Below are positions 27,519 to 36,208 of a stretch of DNA of 64,000 nucleotides, in pieces (the stretch's first letter is position 1; every line of letters begins with the position of its first letter). Position numbers and translations under genes: made by a program. The stretch is from UBA7985 sp038141425. Lineage in GTDB: Bacteria > Pseudomonadota > Alphaproteobacteria > UBA7985. The DNA lies in assembly GCA_038141425.1 (NCBI GenBank), contig JAYQIC010000005.1:1-64000 (forward strand). The letters run 5' to 3'. A model generated the notes under the pieces. The model was given only the letters and a program-made list of their open reading frames with translations, was not told the origin of the DNA and made no database searches.

Positions 27519-27944
27519 TCAGAATGAGCGCAGCCGGAGCCGGGCGCGCTCGCGCAGGGGCTCGAAATGGCGCAGGACTTCGGCCAGCGTTTCGCTGCGC
27601 ATGACCCGCTTTGGCCCCTGATAGACAACGAACTCCCGGCCCTTGCCGTTGGCGGCAATCTGCTTGGCGACCACGAAGTCCGGGTTCTCGTAGGCCGAAC
27701 GATAGACCGAGAACAGCGCCTGCCCGGGTAAGCTGTCGATGGCGTAGTCGCGCCAGTGACCCGCTGCGACCTGCTCTGAGTAGAGCGACAACAGGGTGCT
27801 CAGCTCTCCCCGATCGAATGATACCGGCCGCCGCCGCTTGTTCCCGCGCGCGCGCAGCCCGTCTTTAACAGCGTCCAGATGTCCGGTCTTGAGGGCCTTT
27901 TGCTTGCCGTCCCGATAGTCCTGCAGCGAAACCACGTCGTTCAT
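27519..27944 (-). CDS. DUF2794 family protein
   Basis: 141 residues. The core SFDRGELSTLLSLYSEQVAA followed by GHWRDYAIDSLPGQALFSVYR matches the DUF2794 pattern (FDR-EL--IL-LY--V-AG-WRDYAID), a family largely restricted to alphaproteobacteria. The C-terminus is very basic (RERARLRLRSF). No function is known. No signal peptide or membrane segment. It is a single gene between typA and the YfgM-like gene. Confidence 0.9.
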   Translation of the reverse strand: MNDVVSLQDYRDGKQKALKTGHLDAVKDGLRARGNKRRRPVSFDRGELSTLLSLYSEQVAAGHWRDYAIDSLPGQALFSVYRSAYENPDFVVAKQIAANGKGREFVVYQGPKRVMRSETLAEVLRHFEPLRERARLRLRSF

Positions 27945-28226
27945 GGGGCGGTTCGGGCCTCCGTCTTCGGTGCTTCATAACGGGCCATACACACCTGTTG
28001 CATGCCCCGTGGCATCCGGGTTTTCCGTTGGTCAGCCTGCACAGCTTTGCAACCGCGCTGCGCATGGGTGCGCTTGCTGTCAGCTGTTGAAATACGCTAA
28101 GACGAATCACGAAATGCGCCTAGCCATAAAATTTGGTGATATTTCCGTGGGTCAGGTCTTGCACCGGGGGCCGCGCGGGGACAAATGGCGCTCAGTCTGT
28201 CCGGTTCTGATACAGGGAAAAAGTCA

Positions 28227-28871
28227 GTGACTGATATTATTCGCGATATCGACGAGGAAATGCGCCGCGATGCCTTTCTTTCGCGCGTCCGCCGATACGC
28301 TTGGGTGTTCCTTCTGGTGGGCGTGGTGGTGCTGTTCATCGTCGCGGCCGGGTACTTCTGGCAGAATCGTCAGGCTTCGATGCGCTCGGCGCAGGCCGGA
28401 GAGCTCAGCAGCGCGCTGACGCTTGCCGAGACCGACGCTGAAGCCGCCCGCGCGCAGCTGGAGGCGCTGGTCGCCGGCAGCAGCGGTGGTAATGCCATCG
28501 TTGCCGGGTTCGAGCTGGCCGAGATCGAGGCGCGCGCCGGGAACACGGAAGCAGCTGCGGCTGCGCTTGAGGCGCTGGCTGAAGCCCGGGGCGGGGATGC
28601 CTACGCCAAGACTGCGTCTTTGTTCAGCGCCTACACGGAGCTCGATAGCGCTGAGCCAGCGAGCCTGCTCGCGCGGCTCGATCCGTTGATCGCTGAGGAT
28701 GCGTCCTTTACCGCGTTGGCCATGGAGCTGAAGGCACAGGTGCTGATCCGCACGGGCGATCAGGCTGGTGCGCTGGCATTGCTCGACCAACTGCTGGCGC
28801 GCGACGGCCTGACCCGCGATGTCACGGGCCGGGTGCAGGCGCTGCGCGACAGCCTCTCGGCGGCGGAGTGA
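28227..28871 (+). CDS. YfgM-like tetratricopeptide membrane protein
   Basis: 214 residues from the GTG at 28227 (VTDIIRDIDEEMRRDAFLSR). An ATG at 28185 would add 14 residues. A short cytosolic basic segment, one membrane helix (WVFLLVGVVVLFIVAAGYFW) and a periplasmic Ala/Leu/Glu-rich TPR-like domain give the layout of YfgM/COG4649, an ancillary subunit of the SecYEG translocon that passes clients to periplasmic chaperones. The gene order YfgM-like - bamB - der matches the arrangement in E. coli and many proteobacteria and supports the call. Confidence 0.85.
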   Translation: MTDIIRDIDEEMRRDAFLSRVRRYAWVFLLVGVVVLFIVAAGYFWQNRQASMRSAQAGELSSALTLAETDAEAARAQLEALVAGSSGGNAIVAGFELAEIEARAGNTEAAAAALEALAEARGGDAYAKTASLFSAYTELDSAEPASLLARLDPLIAEDASFTALAMELKAQVLIRTGDQAGALALLDQLLARDGLTRDVTGRVQALRDSLSAAE

Positions 28872-28953
28872 CTGAAGCCGCCTCTGGCGCAGGCGAACCG
28901 ATGGCTGAAAGGCCGGTCTGAGAGGACGGCCTGAGAAGATCGGTCAAATGGAC

Positions 28954-29006
28954 GGGTCGACTTCACTGGGTGGACTTCACCGGGTCGACTTTACGGGGTC
29001 ACCAGG
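28954..29006. repeat. 14-bp imperfect tandem repeat
   Basis: Three successive 14-base units, GGGTCGACTTCACT, GGGTGGACTTCACC and GGGTCGACTTTACG (28954-28995), then a partial fourth beginning GGGTCACC. It lies in the 256-base gap between the YfgM-like gene and bamB. No ORF spans it convincingly. Confidence 0.85.
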
Positions 29007-29127
29007 CTGGTAAAGCCGAGACGGGCCTGCGGTCCTGACGTGGGATGGGGCCTAACCACGGCCTTGATTTGCGCTATACTGCGGCAGTGATGGGCGACAT
29101 ACGAAATCTGGAGAGGCGGGCTCAGGC

Positions 29128-30441
29128 ATGAAGGTTCTGATTTCCACCGCAATGCTGGCACTGACCTCCCTGCTCATGGGCTGCGAAGTGCTGCGCGCGC
29201 TCAATGACGAGGACCCGCGCCTGCCCGGGACCCGGGTCGATCTTTTCAGCGATGAAGACGCTTCCGTCCCGCGGTCTGACGTGCCCATCGCGCTGCCGCC
29301 AGCCCAGAACCTGAGCCGCTGGGAACAGCCCGGCGCCATTGCCACCCACGCCGTCTACCACCTTTCGCTGGCCGAGCGGCCCGAGCCCCGGTGGCGGACG
29401 TCCATCGGGCGTGGCAATGGCCGGGCCTACCGCATTACCTCTGCCCCGATCGTGGTCGATGGTGTGGTCTTCACCATGGACAGCCAGCTGCAGGTCTCCG
29501 CCCTGCGCCTCAGCGACGGGCGCGTCGGCTGGCGACAGTCGCTCATGCCGGCGTCCGAGCGCGAGGGCATTTTTGGGGGTGGTCTGGCTTACGGCAACAA
29601 CATCCTGCTCGCCGGGACGGGATCTGGCCGCCTGATCGGCCTCAAGCCCTCCAACGGTGATGTTATCTGGCAGCGTCGGCTGCCTGCGCCCTTGCACGGT
29701 GGACCGGCGGTCGACGATGGCCGGGTGTTCGCGGCAACCATCGACAATACGGTCGCCGCCTACGATCTGGCGTCTGGGCAGAAGCTCTGGGAGCACGAGG
29801 GCCGTGAAGGCCTGACCACGGTTCTCGGGTCGACCGCGCCGGCCGTTGCTGGCGGTGTGGTCTATGCCGCCTACTCGAGCGGTGAGATATTCGCGCTGGC
29901 GGCCGATACCGGCCGCGTGCTGTGGACCGACACCGTGGCCGGCCTGACCGCCACGGCGCGGCAGGCGCTCTATCTGGACGATATCGGCGGTTCGCCCGTG
30001 ATTGACCGCGACCGGCTGGTCGTTGTCGGTGGGTCGGACCGGACCGTGTCCTTCGACATCAACCGCGGCATTCAGGTCTGGGAGCTGCCTTTTGGCGGCA
30101 CCCAGATGGCCTGGCCGTCGGTGCAGCATTACTTCATGACCACCGACACCGGGCGGCTGATCGCGGTTGACCGTGACACCGGCGGGGTTGCCTGGGCGCG
30201 GTCGCTGCCCAAGTACGCCGATGCGGTGCGTCTGGACCGGGTTGAGTGGTTCGGGCCGGTGCTGGCCGCAAACCGGCTGGTGCTGGTGTCGAGCACGGGC
30301 AACATCGTCACGATTTCACCCACCACCGGGCGTCTGCTCGGTCGGGTGGTCGGGCGCGACGGCTTCGTCGCGCCGCCGGTGATCGTTGATAACACCATGT
30401 TGCTGGTGACCGAGAATGGCGATCTGGTCGCCTATCGCTGA
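29128..30441 (+). CDS. bamB: Outer membrane assembly lipoprotein BamB
   Basis: 437 residues. A lipoprotein signal (MLALTSLLMGC, lipobox LMGC) is followed by an eight-bladed PQQ-type beta-propeller. Blade motifs such as ALRLSDGRVGWRQSL, GLKPSNGDVIWQRRLP and AYDLASGQKLWEHEG recur at about 40-45 residue spacing. BamB is the accessory propeller subunit of the BAM complex that folds beta-barrels into the outer membrane. The gene order YfgM-like - bamB - der is conserved. Intact frame, ordinary length for alphaproteobacteria. Confidence 0.96.
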   Translation: MKVLISTAMLALTSLLMGCEVLRALNDEDPRLPGTRVDLFSDEDASVPRSDVPIALPPAQNLSRWEQPGAIATHAVYHLSLAERPEPRWRTSIGRGNGRAYRITSAPIVVDGVVFTMDSQLQVSALRLSDGRVGWRQSLMPASEREGIFGGGLAYGNNILLAGTGSGRLIGLKPSNGDVIWQRRLPAPLHGGPAVDDGRVFAATIDNTVAAYDLASGQKLWEHEGREGLTTVLGSTAPAVAGGVVYAAYSSGEIFALAADTGRVLWTDTVAGLTATARQALYLDDIGGSPVIDRDRLVVVGGSDRTVSFDINRGIQVWELPFGGTQMAWPSVQHYFMTTDTGRLIAVDRDTGGVAWARSLPKYADAVRLDRVEWFGPVLAANRLVLVSSTGNIVTISPTTGRLLGRVVGRDGFVAPPVIVDNTMLLVTENGDLVAYR

Positions 30442-30524
30442 TCGGTTGGGGCGTTTCTGCCCTGCTTTGGCGCTTTGGCGCGCGGGCGTGGTTTTTCCCG
30501 CCGCTTGAGGTACAAGACCTGACC

Positions 30525-31931
30525 ATGTTTACCGTAGCCCTCATCGGCCGACCCAACGTCGGCAAGTCGACCCTGTTCAACAAACTGATCGGTCGCAAGC
30601 GTGCCATCGTCCACGATGAGCCCGGGGTGACCCGTGACTGGCGCGAGGGCGAGGCGAAGATCGGTGGGACATCGTTCCGCGTGCTCGATACCGCCGGTCT
30701 CGAAGAGGCCTTCGACGACAGCCTTGCCGCGCGCATGCGACAGCAGACCGAGCAGGCGTTGGAGCAGGCTGATCTGGCGCTGTTCATGATCGATGCCCGG
30801 GTCGGCATTACCCCCACCGACGAGCACTTTTCCAAGTGGCTGCGGACGGCGGGGATCGAGACCTGGGTGATCGCCAACAAGTGCGAGGGCCGGGCCGGTA
30901 ATGCCGGCATTCTGGACGCCTACAGCCTCGGGCACGGTGACGTGCTGCCGCTGTCTGCCGAACACGGGGATGGTCTGGGTGGGTTGTACTCGGACCTGGT
31001 GCAGCGGATCGCTGAGGAGCCCGAGGGCGATGAGCCGGATAATGACGGCCTCAATCTGGCGGCGGCGGCCGAGGCGGAGGAAGCCGAAGACGGGCGCTCC
31101 TACGAAATCCGGCCCCACCGCCCCTTGCATCTGGTCGTCGCCGGGCGGCCGAACGTGGGCAAGTCGACGCTGATCAACCGGCTGCTGGGGCAGGACCGCC
31201 TGCTGACTGGTCCCGAGGCAGGGATCACGCGCGATGCGATCGTTGTCGACCTGCGCTGGCAGGAGCGGGCGATCCGGCTGTGGGATACGGCTGGACTGCG
31301 CCGCAAGGCCAACGTGCGCGACAAGCTCGAGACCATGTCGAACCAGGATACGCTGCGCGCCATTCGGTTTGCCGAGGTCGTGCTGCTGCTGCTGGATTCC
31401 GACGGGGTGCTGGATCGGCAGGATCTGACCATCGCGCGGCAGGTGCTGGACGAGGGCCGGGCGCTGATCATCGGGGTGAATAAGTGGGACCAGGTCGAGG
31501 ACCCCAAGGCGGTCATGGGTCGGCTTGGCGACCGGCTGCAAACGTCGCTGGCGCAGGCCAAGGGCGTGATCACCATGCCGCTCTCGGGGCAGGAGGGCTA
31601 TAACCTCGACCGGGTGCTGGAGACGGCCTTCGAGGCGCGCAAGACGTGGTCAACGCGCCTGTCGACCTCGCTGCTGAACAAGTGGCTGAGCTACCACACG
31701 GAACGCCACCCGCCGCCGCTGGTGGCCGGGCGCCGGATCAAACTGCGCTACGCGACGCAGGTGAAGTCACGGCCGCCGACCTTTGCGATTTTCGGGTCGC
31801 GGATTTCTGAGCTGCCGGGGTCGTATCAGGGCTATCTGATCAACGCGCTGCGGGAGGACTTTGACCTGTGGGGGACGCCGATCCGGCTGCTGCTGCGGGC
31901 AGGGCAGAACCCCTACTCTTCGAAGGATTGA
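30525..31931 (+). CDS. der: Ribosome biogenesis GTPase Der (EngA)
   Basis: 468 residues with two consecutive GTPase domains, unique to Der. G1 motifs are GRPNVGKSTLFNKLIG near the start and GRPNVGKSTLINRLLG near residue 210, with DTAGLEE and DTAGLRRKANV as G3 and NKCEG and NKWDQ as G4. The C-terminal KH-like domain holds RIKLRYATQVKSRPPTFAIF. Between the two G domains is an acidic linker (AAAAEAEEAEDG). It is needed for 50S subunit maturation. Intact. Confidence 0.98.
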   Translation: MFTVALIGRPNVGKSTLFNKLIGRKRAIVHDEPGVTRDWREGEAKIGGTSFRVLDTAGLEEAFDDSLAARMRQQTEQALEQADLALFMIDARVGITPTDEHFSKWLRTAGIETWVIANKCEGRAGNAGILDAYSLGHGDVLPLSAEHGDGLGGLYSDLVQRIAEEPEGDEPDNDGLNLAAAAEAEEAEDGRSYEIRPHRPLHLVVAGRPNVGKSTLINRLLGQDRLLTGPEAGITRDAIVVDLRWQERAIRLWDTAGLRRKANVRDKLETMSNQDTLRAIRFAEVVLLLLDSDGVLDRQDLTIARQVLDEGRALIIGVNKWDQVEDPKAVMGRLGDRLQTSLAQAKGVITMPLSGQEGYNLDRVLETAFEARKTWSTRLSTSLLNKWLSYHTERHPPPLVAGRRIKLRYATQVKSRPPTFAIFGSRISELPGSYQGYLINALREDFDLWGTPIRLLLRAGQNPYSSKD

Positions 31932-31973
31932 TGGGTGGCGGGCCGAGCGGAGCGAGGCCTGCGTGACGCTTGG

Positions 31974-31999
31974 CCCCGCCGCGCGAAGCGCGGTCGGGG
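31974..31999 (+). terminator. Possible terminator hairpin after der
   Basis: CCCCGCCGCGC pairs with GCGCGGTCGGGG around a GAA loop, with one bulged T. It starts 43 bases after the der stop. No T tract follows, so this is a hairpin only. The remaining gap to 32188 shows no gene I can support. Confidence 0.35.
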
Positions 32000-32188
32000 A
32001 CGCTTCAAGTCGGCGCAACTCATTTCAGCACGCTGCGCAGTAACTGATATTCAAGCTCAGGAAAATATCGAAGAAAACGCGCTCCCAGCGAAGCGTTTTG
32101 AGCGCAAAGGTAAAGTTGCGTGAATTCTTCGCTCACAGGGAAGCGGCCAAGGCCCGAGCGCGCCGCCAAACGCGGTCCGGTCATCGCC

Positions 32189-32970
32189 TCAGCCGGGCAG
32201 GTAGTGCCCGTTGTCCAGCAGGGTCCAGTTGCCTTCATCCCCGGCCATCGGATGCCAGCCTTCGATCTCCGCTCGCACCCGTGCACCGCTGACATCGCAG
32301 TCCACGCGCGCCAGCCGCACAAACGTCCCGGTGATCGCCGATGCTTCCGGCAGTCGTTCCGGGTTTTCGCCCGGGAAGGCCGCGGCCCGCATCTCGGTGC
32401 GGATCCGGCCAGGGTCGAGGATATTGGCGCGGATCGGGGTGCCTCTGACCTCCATGGCGTAGCTCTGCAGCAGGAACTCCATGGCCGCCTTGGCCGTGCC
32501 ATAGGGCGCCCAGTAGGGACGCGGCCCCACGCCTGCACCGCTGGTCACCGCCACGATCCGCCCGGCATCCGAGGCCCGCAGCAGGTCGTGGAAGGCGTAG
32601 AGCTGGTACTGCAGCGCGTTGAAGTTGGTCGTCATGACCCGGTCAAACTCCGCTGGCTCCATCTGCGAGACCGGCATCAGCGTGCCGAGCATCCCGGCGT
32701 TGGAAACCAGCACGTCGAGCCGGCCGTAACGCTCGTGGACGATGTTCGACAGCTCGATCGCCGGGTCGGGGCGCGAGACGTCGAAGGGCACCAGCACCGC
32801 TCGATCATAGCCCTGCGCGCGCAGGGCATCGTCCAGCGCCTCGAGGTCATCGTTCGACCGGGCCGCGACCATAATGTCGGCGCCCTCGGCGGCAAAGCGC
32901 AGGGCGACAGCGCGCCCGATCCCCGCGTCGCGCCCGTGATCAGCGCGAGACGTCCTTCAAGCAGGCCCAT
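32189..32970 (-). CDS. Short-chain dehydrogenase/reductase (one frameshift)
   Basis: Starts MGLLEGRLALITGATRG at 32970, the TGxxxGIG cofactor motif. The next part, IGRAVALRFAAEGADI, is in another frame. One missing base in CCCC 32921-32924 explains the break. The rest has the classical SDR residues: VSNAG, the catalytic Ser in AVTSGAGVG, and Tyr-Lys in PYGTAKAAMEFL. About 260 residues. It is an NAD(P)-dependent oxidoreductase of unknown substrate. It follows cvpA by 20 bases on the same strand, a place where an SDR is often found in alphaproteobacteria after purF. Confidence 0.92.
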
Positions 32971-32990
32971 GGTCAGTTTTCGCTTCCGCT

Positions 32991-33644
32991 TCAGTTTTCA
33001 TTCGATGAGATCAGCCCGGCAATGGGGTCGTCGTCCACCCCGGTGAGGATCGGCGCAGCCGCCAGAATCTCATCCTCATCCGCGCCGCGCCCCAGAACCG
33101 GGTTGGCTTCGCGCATGGCGTCCCAGGCGTCAAGGATCAGCAGCTGGGTCTCGTCGCTCTGCAGGAAGGGTGCCTGCTCGGCCAGCTCCAGCATGGTGAT
33201 CGAAGCCGTATGCACGTAGGGCAGCAGCCGCGTCTGCTGCACGGTTGCGTCTTCGGCCTTGATCTGGAAGGTCAGCACCGCGCCGATCCACGCCAGCCCG
33301 GCGATGGCCCAGCCGAGCATGAAGCCGAAGCCCAGCCCGACCAGATGGTCGAGGAACCGGATCGATCTGGCCCGCACCAGCCGGAACAGCGGGATGGTCA
33401 GGATCGCCGCGACCACAAAGGTTCCGACAAACACCAGCCCCCCGGCCAAGGCGCGCGCGATGGTCTCGCTGTCGACCCAGCCGCTGGTGAAGCGGTCGAA
33501 CACGAAGCCGCTGTAGTTCAGGGCGACGTAGAGCGCGACGGCGAAGCAGGCCACCAGCATCAGCTGCCGGATGAACCCCCACATCAGCGAGTACAGGCTC
33601 GTCACTGCGATGACGAAAATGATGGCAATATCAACCCAGTTCAT
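32991..33644 (-). CDS. cvpA: CvpA family inner-membrane protein
   Basis: 217 residues. Four membrane helices occupy residues 1-150 (VDIAIIFVIAVTSLYSLMWG, LMLVACFAVALYVAL, VFVGTFVVAAILTIPL, LGFGFMLGWAIAGLAWIGAV) with the family motif GFIRQ after the first. The polar C-terminal tail is about 70 residues. CvpA was named for colicin V production and affects envelope homeostasis. It is usually followed by purF, which is absent here. Its ATG overlaps by ATGA the stop of a short unassigned minus-strand frame. Confidence 0.93.
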   Translation of the reverse strand: MNWVDIAIIFVIAVTSLYSLMWGFIRQLMLVACFAVALYVALNYSGFVFDRFTSGWVDSETIARALAGGLVFVGTFVVAAILTIPLFRLVRARSIRFLDHLVGLGFGFMLGWAIAGLAWIGAVLTFQIKAEDATVQQTRLLPYVHTASITMLELAEQAPFLQSDETQLLILDAWDAMREANPVLGRGADEDEILAAAPILTGVDDDPIAGLISSNEN

Positions 33645-33832
33645 GCGTCTTCCCGGTCCTTCGCCCGACCCAAGGCCTCAACCCCGGCTCCAACAGCTGT
33701 TCCGACACCTGCTTCAACTGCAGTGCCAACTCCAACTCCAACCTTCGTCCCAGCGCCGGAACACGCCTTGGCAAACGCCTGGGTTGCCCCGCTGGCCCGT
33801 GCGGTCGGGTCGTATAACGAATTTGTTGTAAC
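33641..33832 (-). other. Open frame with Gly-Thr-Ala-Val repeat, no start codon
   Basis: A minus-strand frame of 63 codons runs from a TGA (33833-33835) to a TGA that overlaps the cvpA ATG. It encodes SLYDPTARASGATQAFAK, then two eight-residue repeats GTAVEAGV and GTAVGAGV (33680-33727) and a basic/acidic end. The two 24-base units differ in seven codons, and most of the changes are in third positions. That suggests a translated repeat. No ATG, GTG or TTG lies in the open part, so a frameshift further upstream is needed if it is real. A small phasin- or coiled-type protein is possible. I cannot assign a function. Confidence 0.4.
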
Positions 33833-33974
33833 TCAGATCAGGCTGTTGGGGAAATGACCTTATCGTGTCCAGCCGTGCAATTTTGCTGCGCCTCGCCGGA
33901 AACCACCATCTGCCCATTTTCAGTTGCATCACGGCTCACCCAAGGTCCTTGAAGCCGTTGTTTCTGCCGTCGTC

Positions 33975-35471
33975 TCAGCCGTCGTTGTCGCTGTCCTTTC
34001 GCCGGCGACTGATGCCCAGAAAGCCGGTGAGGTCGGTCACGTGCCGGGTGTGGTGCTCGTTGAGCCCCGAGGGCGCGCGCTTCGCCTTGCCGCGGGCGGG
34101 TGGGAAGGGCGCAACAGCGGTCTCGAAGCCGAGCTTGGCCGCCTCTTTCAACCGCTGCGGGGTCAGGGGCACGGGCCGCACTTCGCCCGTCAGCCCGATT
34201 TCGCCGAACAGCACGGTATCGGCGGGCACGGGCTGCTTGGAGATCGAGGAGACCAGCGCAGCAGCAACCGCCAGATCGGCAGCAGGTTCGCTCAGCCGGA
34301 GCCCCCCGGCGACGTTGAGGAACACGTCCTGGCTGGCAAAGCTGATGCCGCTGCGGCTCTCCAGCACGGCCAGCACCATGGCCAGCCGCCCGCTGTCCCA
34401 GCCGACGACCGTGCGTCGGGGCGTACCCAGCGGCGAGGGATTGACGAGCGCCTGGATCTCGACCAGCACCGGCCGCGAGCCTTCGATCCCGGCAAAGACG
34501 GCCGTACCGCTTGGCGGGGCGCCGCTGTCCGGGTCGCCACGCTGGCCCAGAAACAAACTGCTGGGGTTGGTCACGGCGGCCAGTCCGTCGCCCGCCATCT
34601 CGTAGACGCCGATTTCGTCGGCCGGGCCGAAGCGGTTCTTGATCGCCCGCAAAATCCGGAACGGGTGGCCGCGCTCGCCCTCGAAGTGCAGCACGGCGTC
34701 GACCATGTGCTCGACGACCTTGGGACCGGCGATCGAACCTTCCTTGGTGACGTGGCCGACGAGGATAATCGCCGTCCCGCGGCGCTTGGCCAGCCCGATC
34801 AGCTCCTGCGCCGAGCCGCGCACCTGCGCGACCGTGCCCGGGGCGGATTCGAGCGTGTCCAGATACATGGTCTGGATGGAATCGATGATCAGCAGATCCG
34901 GCGCAGCCGGTCCGTCAAATGTGGTCAGTATATCGCGAACGGCGGTCCCGGCGGCCAGTTGGACCGGCGCATCGGCGGCTTCCAGCCGTTCAGCGCGCAG
35001 CCGCACCTGGTCGACCGATTCCTCGCCGCTGACGTAGGCCACCGACACCGGCGCGCGCCCGTCACTGTTGCCACCGCGCGCGAGCTTGGCCGCGGTCTGC
35101 AGCAGCAGGGTCGACTTGCCGATCCCCGGGTCACCGCCAATCAGCAGCGCCGAGCCGGGGACCAGCCCGCCGCCCGTCACCCGATCCAGTTCGGCATCTC
35201 CGGTCGAGAGCCTTGGCGGGGGTTCCGCCGCGCCTGTAAGTTCGACGAGGTTCAGCGCCAGTCCGTCGCCGCGACCCCTGCCGCCGCCACCGCCAGCGCC
35301 GCTGCCAAAGCCGCCGCCACCACCCTTCTTGCCCAGACCGCCCGGCGTGCCGGTGTTGATCGCTTCTTCGACCAGCGTGTTCCAGCCCCCGCAATGCTCG
35401 CACTTGCCCGACCAGCGCGAGTGGGTCGCGCCGCAGTCCTGGCAGACGTAGTGGGAGCGGCCACGCGCCAT
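33975..35471 (-). CDS. radA: DNA repair protein RadA/Sms
   Basis: 498 residues. An N-terminal C4 zinc finger (CQDCGATHSRWSGKCEHCGG), a RecA-like ATPase with Walker A GGDPGIGKSTLL, the RadA-specific KNRFG motif (AIKNRFGPADEIGVYEM) and a C-terminal Lon-protease-like domain (GLRLSEPAADLAVAAALVSS). A Gly-rich insert (about residues 50-72) follows the zinc finger. RadA is a branch-migrating helicase for recombination intermediates. It overlaps mlaF by one base at 35471. Intact. Confidence 0.97.
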   Translation of the reverse strand: MARGRSHYVCQDCGATHSRWSGKCEHCGGWNTLVEEAINTGTPGGLGKKGGGGGFGSGAGGGGGRGRGDGLALNLVELTGAAEPPPRLSTGDAELDRVTGGGLVPGSALLIGGDPGIGKSTLLLQTAAKLARGGNSDGRAPVSVAYVSGEESVDQVRLRAERLEAADAPVQLAAGTAVRDILTTFDGPAAPDLLIIDSIQTMYLDTLESAPGTVAQVRGSAQELIGLAKRRGTAIILVGHVTKEGSIAGPKVVEHMVDAVLHFEGERGHPFRILRAIKNRFGPADEIGVYEMAGDGLAAVTNPSSLFLGQRGDPDSGAPPSGTAVFAGIEGSRPVLVEIQALVNPSPLGTPRRTVVGWDSGRLAMVLAVLESRSGISFASQDVFLNVAGGLRLSEPAADLAVAAALVSSISKQPVPADTVLFGEIGLTGEVRPVPLTPQRLKEAAKLGFETAVAPFPPARGKAKRAPSGLNEHHTRHVTDLTGFLGISRRRKDSDNDG

Positions 35472-36208
35472 CAGTCGCGCCCCCGCAGGAAGGCCTGCAG
35501 TGGCTCAAAACCGCTGTCGTCGAGCTGCTCGACCGGGCCTTCCCAGCCGATCTCGCCCTCCCACAGGAAGGCCACCCGCTGGCACACCCGACGGACCGAG
35601 GCGAGGTCGTGTGTGATCATCACGGCGGTTGCGCCGGTGCGATCCACGGTCTCCGTCATGAGTGCGTCAATGCGCCCGGCCGACAGCGGGTCCAGCCCGG
35701 TGGTCGGTTCGTCGAAAAACAGCACTTCGGGCTCGGCGGCCAGCGCCCGGGCCAGTCCGGCGCGCTTCTGCTGCCCGCCAGAGAGGTCCGCCGGGCGACG
35801 CTCGGCCAGCGCTCTGTCCAGACCGACCGCGTCGAGCATTTCCAGCGCCCGGTCGCGGCTCTCCGCGCGGCTGAAGCCCTCGGCGTGGAGCAAGCGGAAA
35901 CCGATGTTCTCCCAGATCGACAGCGAATCAAACAGCGCGCCACCCTGGAACAGCATGCCGATCCGCGCGCGGGCCTCGCTGGCGCGGGCGGCAGGTTCGG
36001 CGAGCACGTCGACACCGTCGATCCGCACCGAACCGGCGGTGGCGGGCAGCAGGCCGAGGATGGCCTTCAGCGTCACTGATTTACCGGTGCCCGAACCGCC
36101 CAGCAGCGCGATGGTTTCCCCGGGCCGGGCGGAGAACTGCACCCGGTGCAGGATATCCCGGCCGCCGAGGACGACCCGCAGGTCGGATATCTCAAGCGCA
36201 GCTGACAT
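35471..36208 (-). CDS. mlaF: Mla-type ABC transporter ATP-binding protein
   Basis: 245 residues. Walker A is GGSGTGKSVTLKAILGLL, the signature LSGGQQKRAGLARALA and Walker B VLFFDEPTTGLDP, with the H-loop in MITHDLASVRR. Phe-Gln-Gly-Gly-Ala-Leu-Phe in the Q-loop (LFQGGALFDS) marks the MlaF/Mkl subgroup, which moves phospholipids between the membranes with MlaE permease and an MCE protein. The MCE subunit and the periplasmic parts (mlaD, mlaC) are not in the window. It overlaps mlaE by one base. Confidence 0.93.
   Translation of the reverse strand: MSAALEISDLRVVLGGRDILHRVQFSARPGETIALLGGSGTGKSVTLKAILGLLPATAGSVRIDGVDVLAEPAARASEARARIGMLFQGGALFDSLSIWENIGFRLLHAEGFSRAESRDRALEMLDAVGLDRALAERRPADLSGGQQKRAGLARALAAEPEVLFFDEPTTGLDPLSAGRIDALMTETVDRTGATAVMITHDLASVRRVCQRVAFLWEGEIGWEGPVEQLDDSGFEPLQAFLRGRD

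Noticed and set aside
31935..32123. 62-codon frame after der
   Set aside because: Arg/Ala-rich, covers a GC hairpin, no ribosome site and no recognisable pattern.
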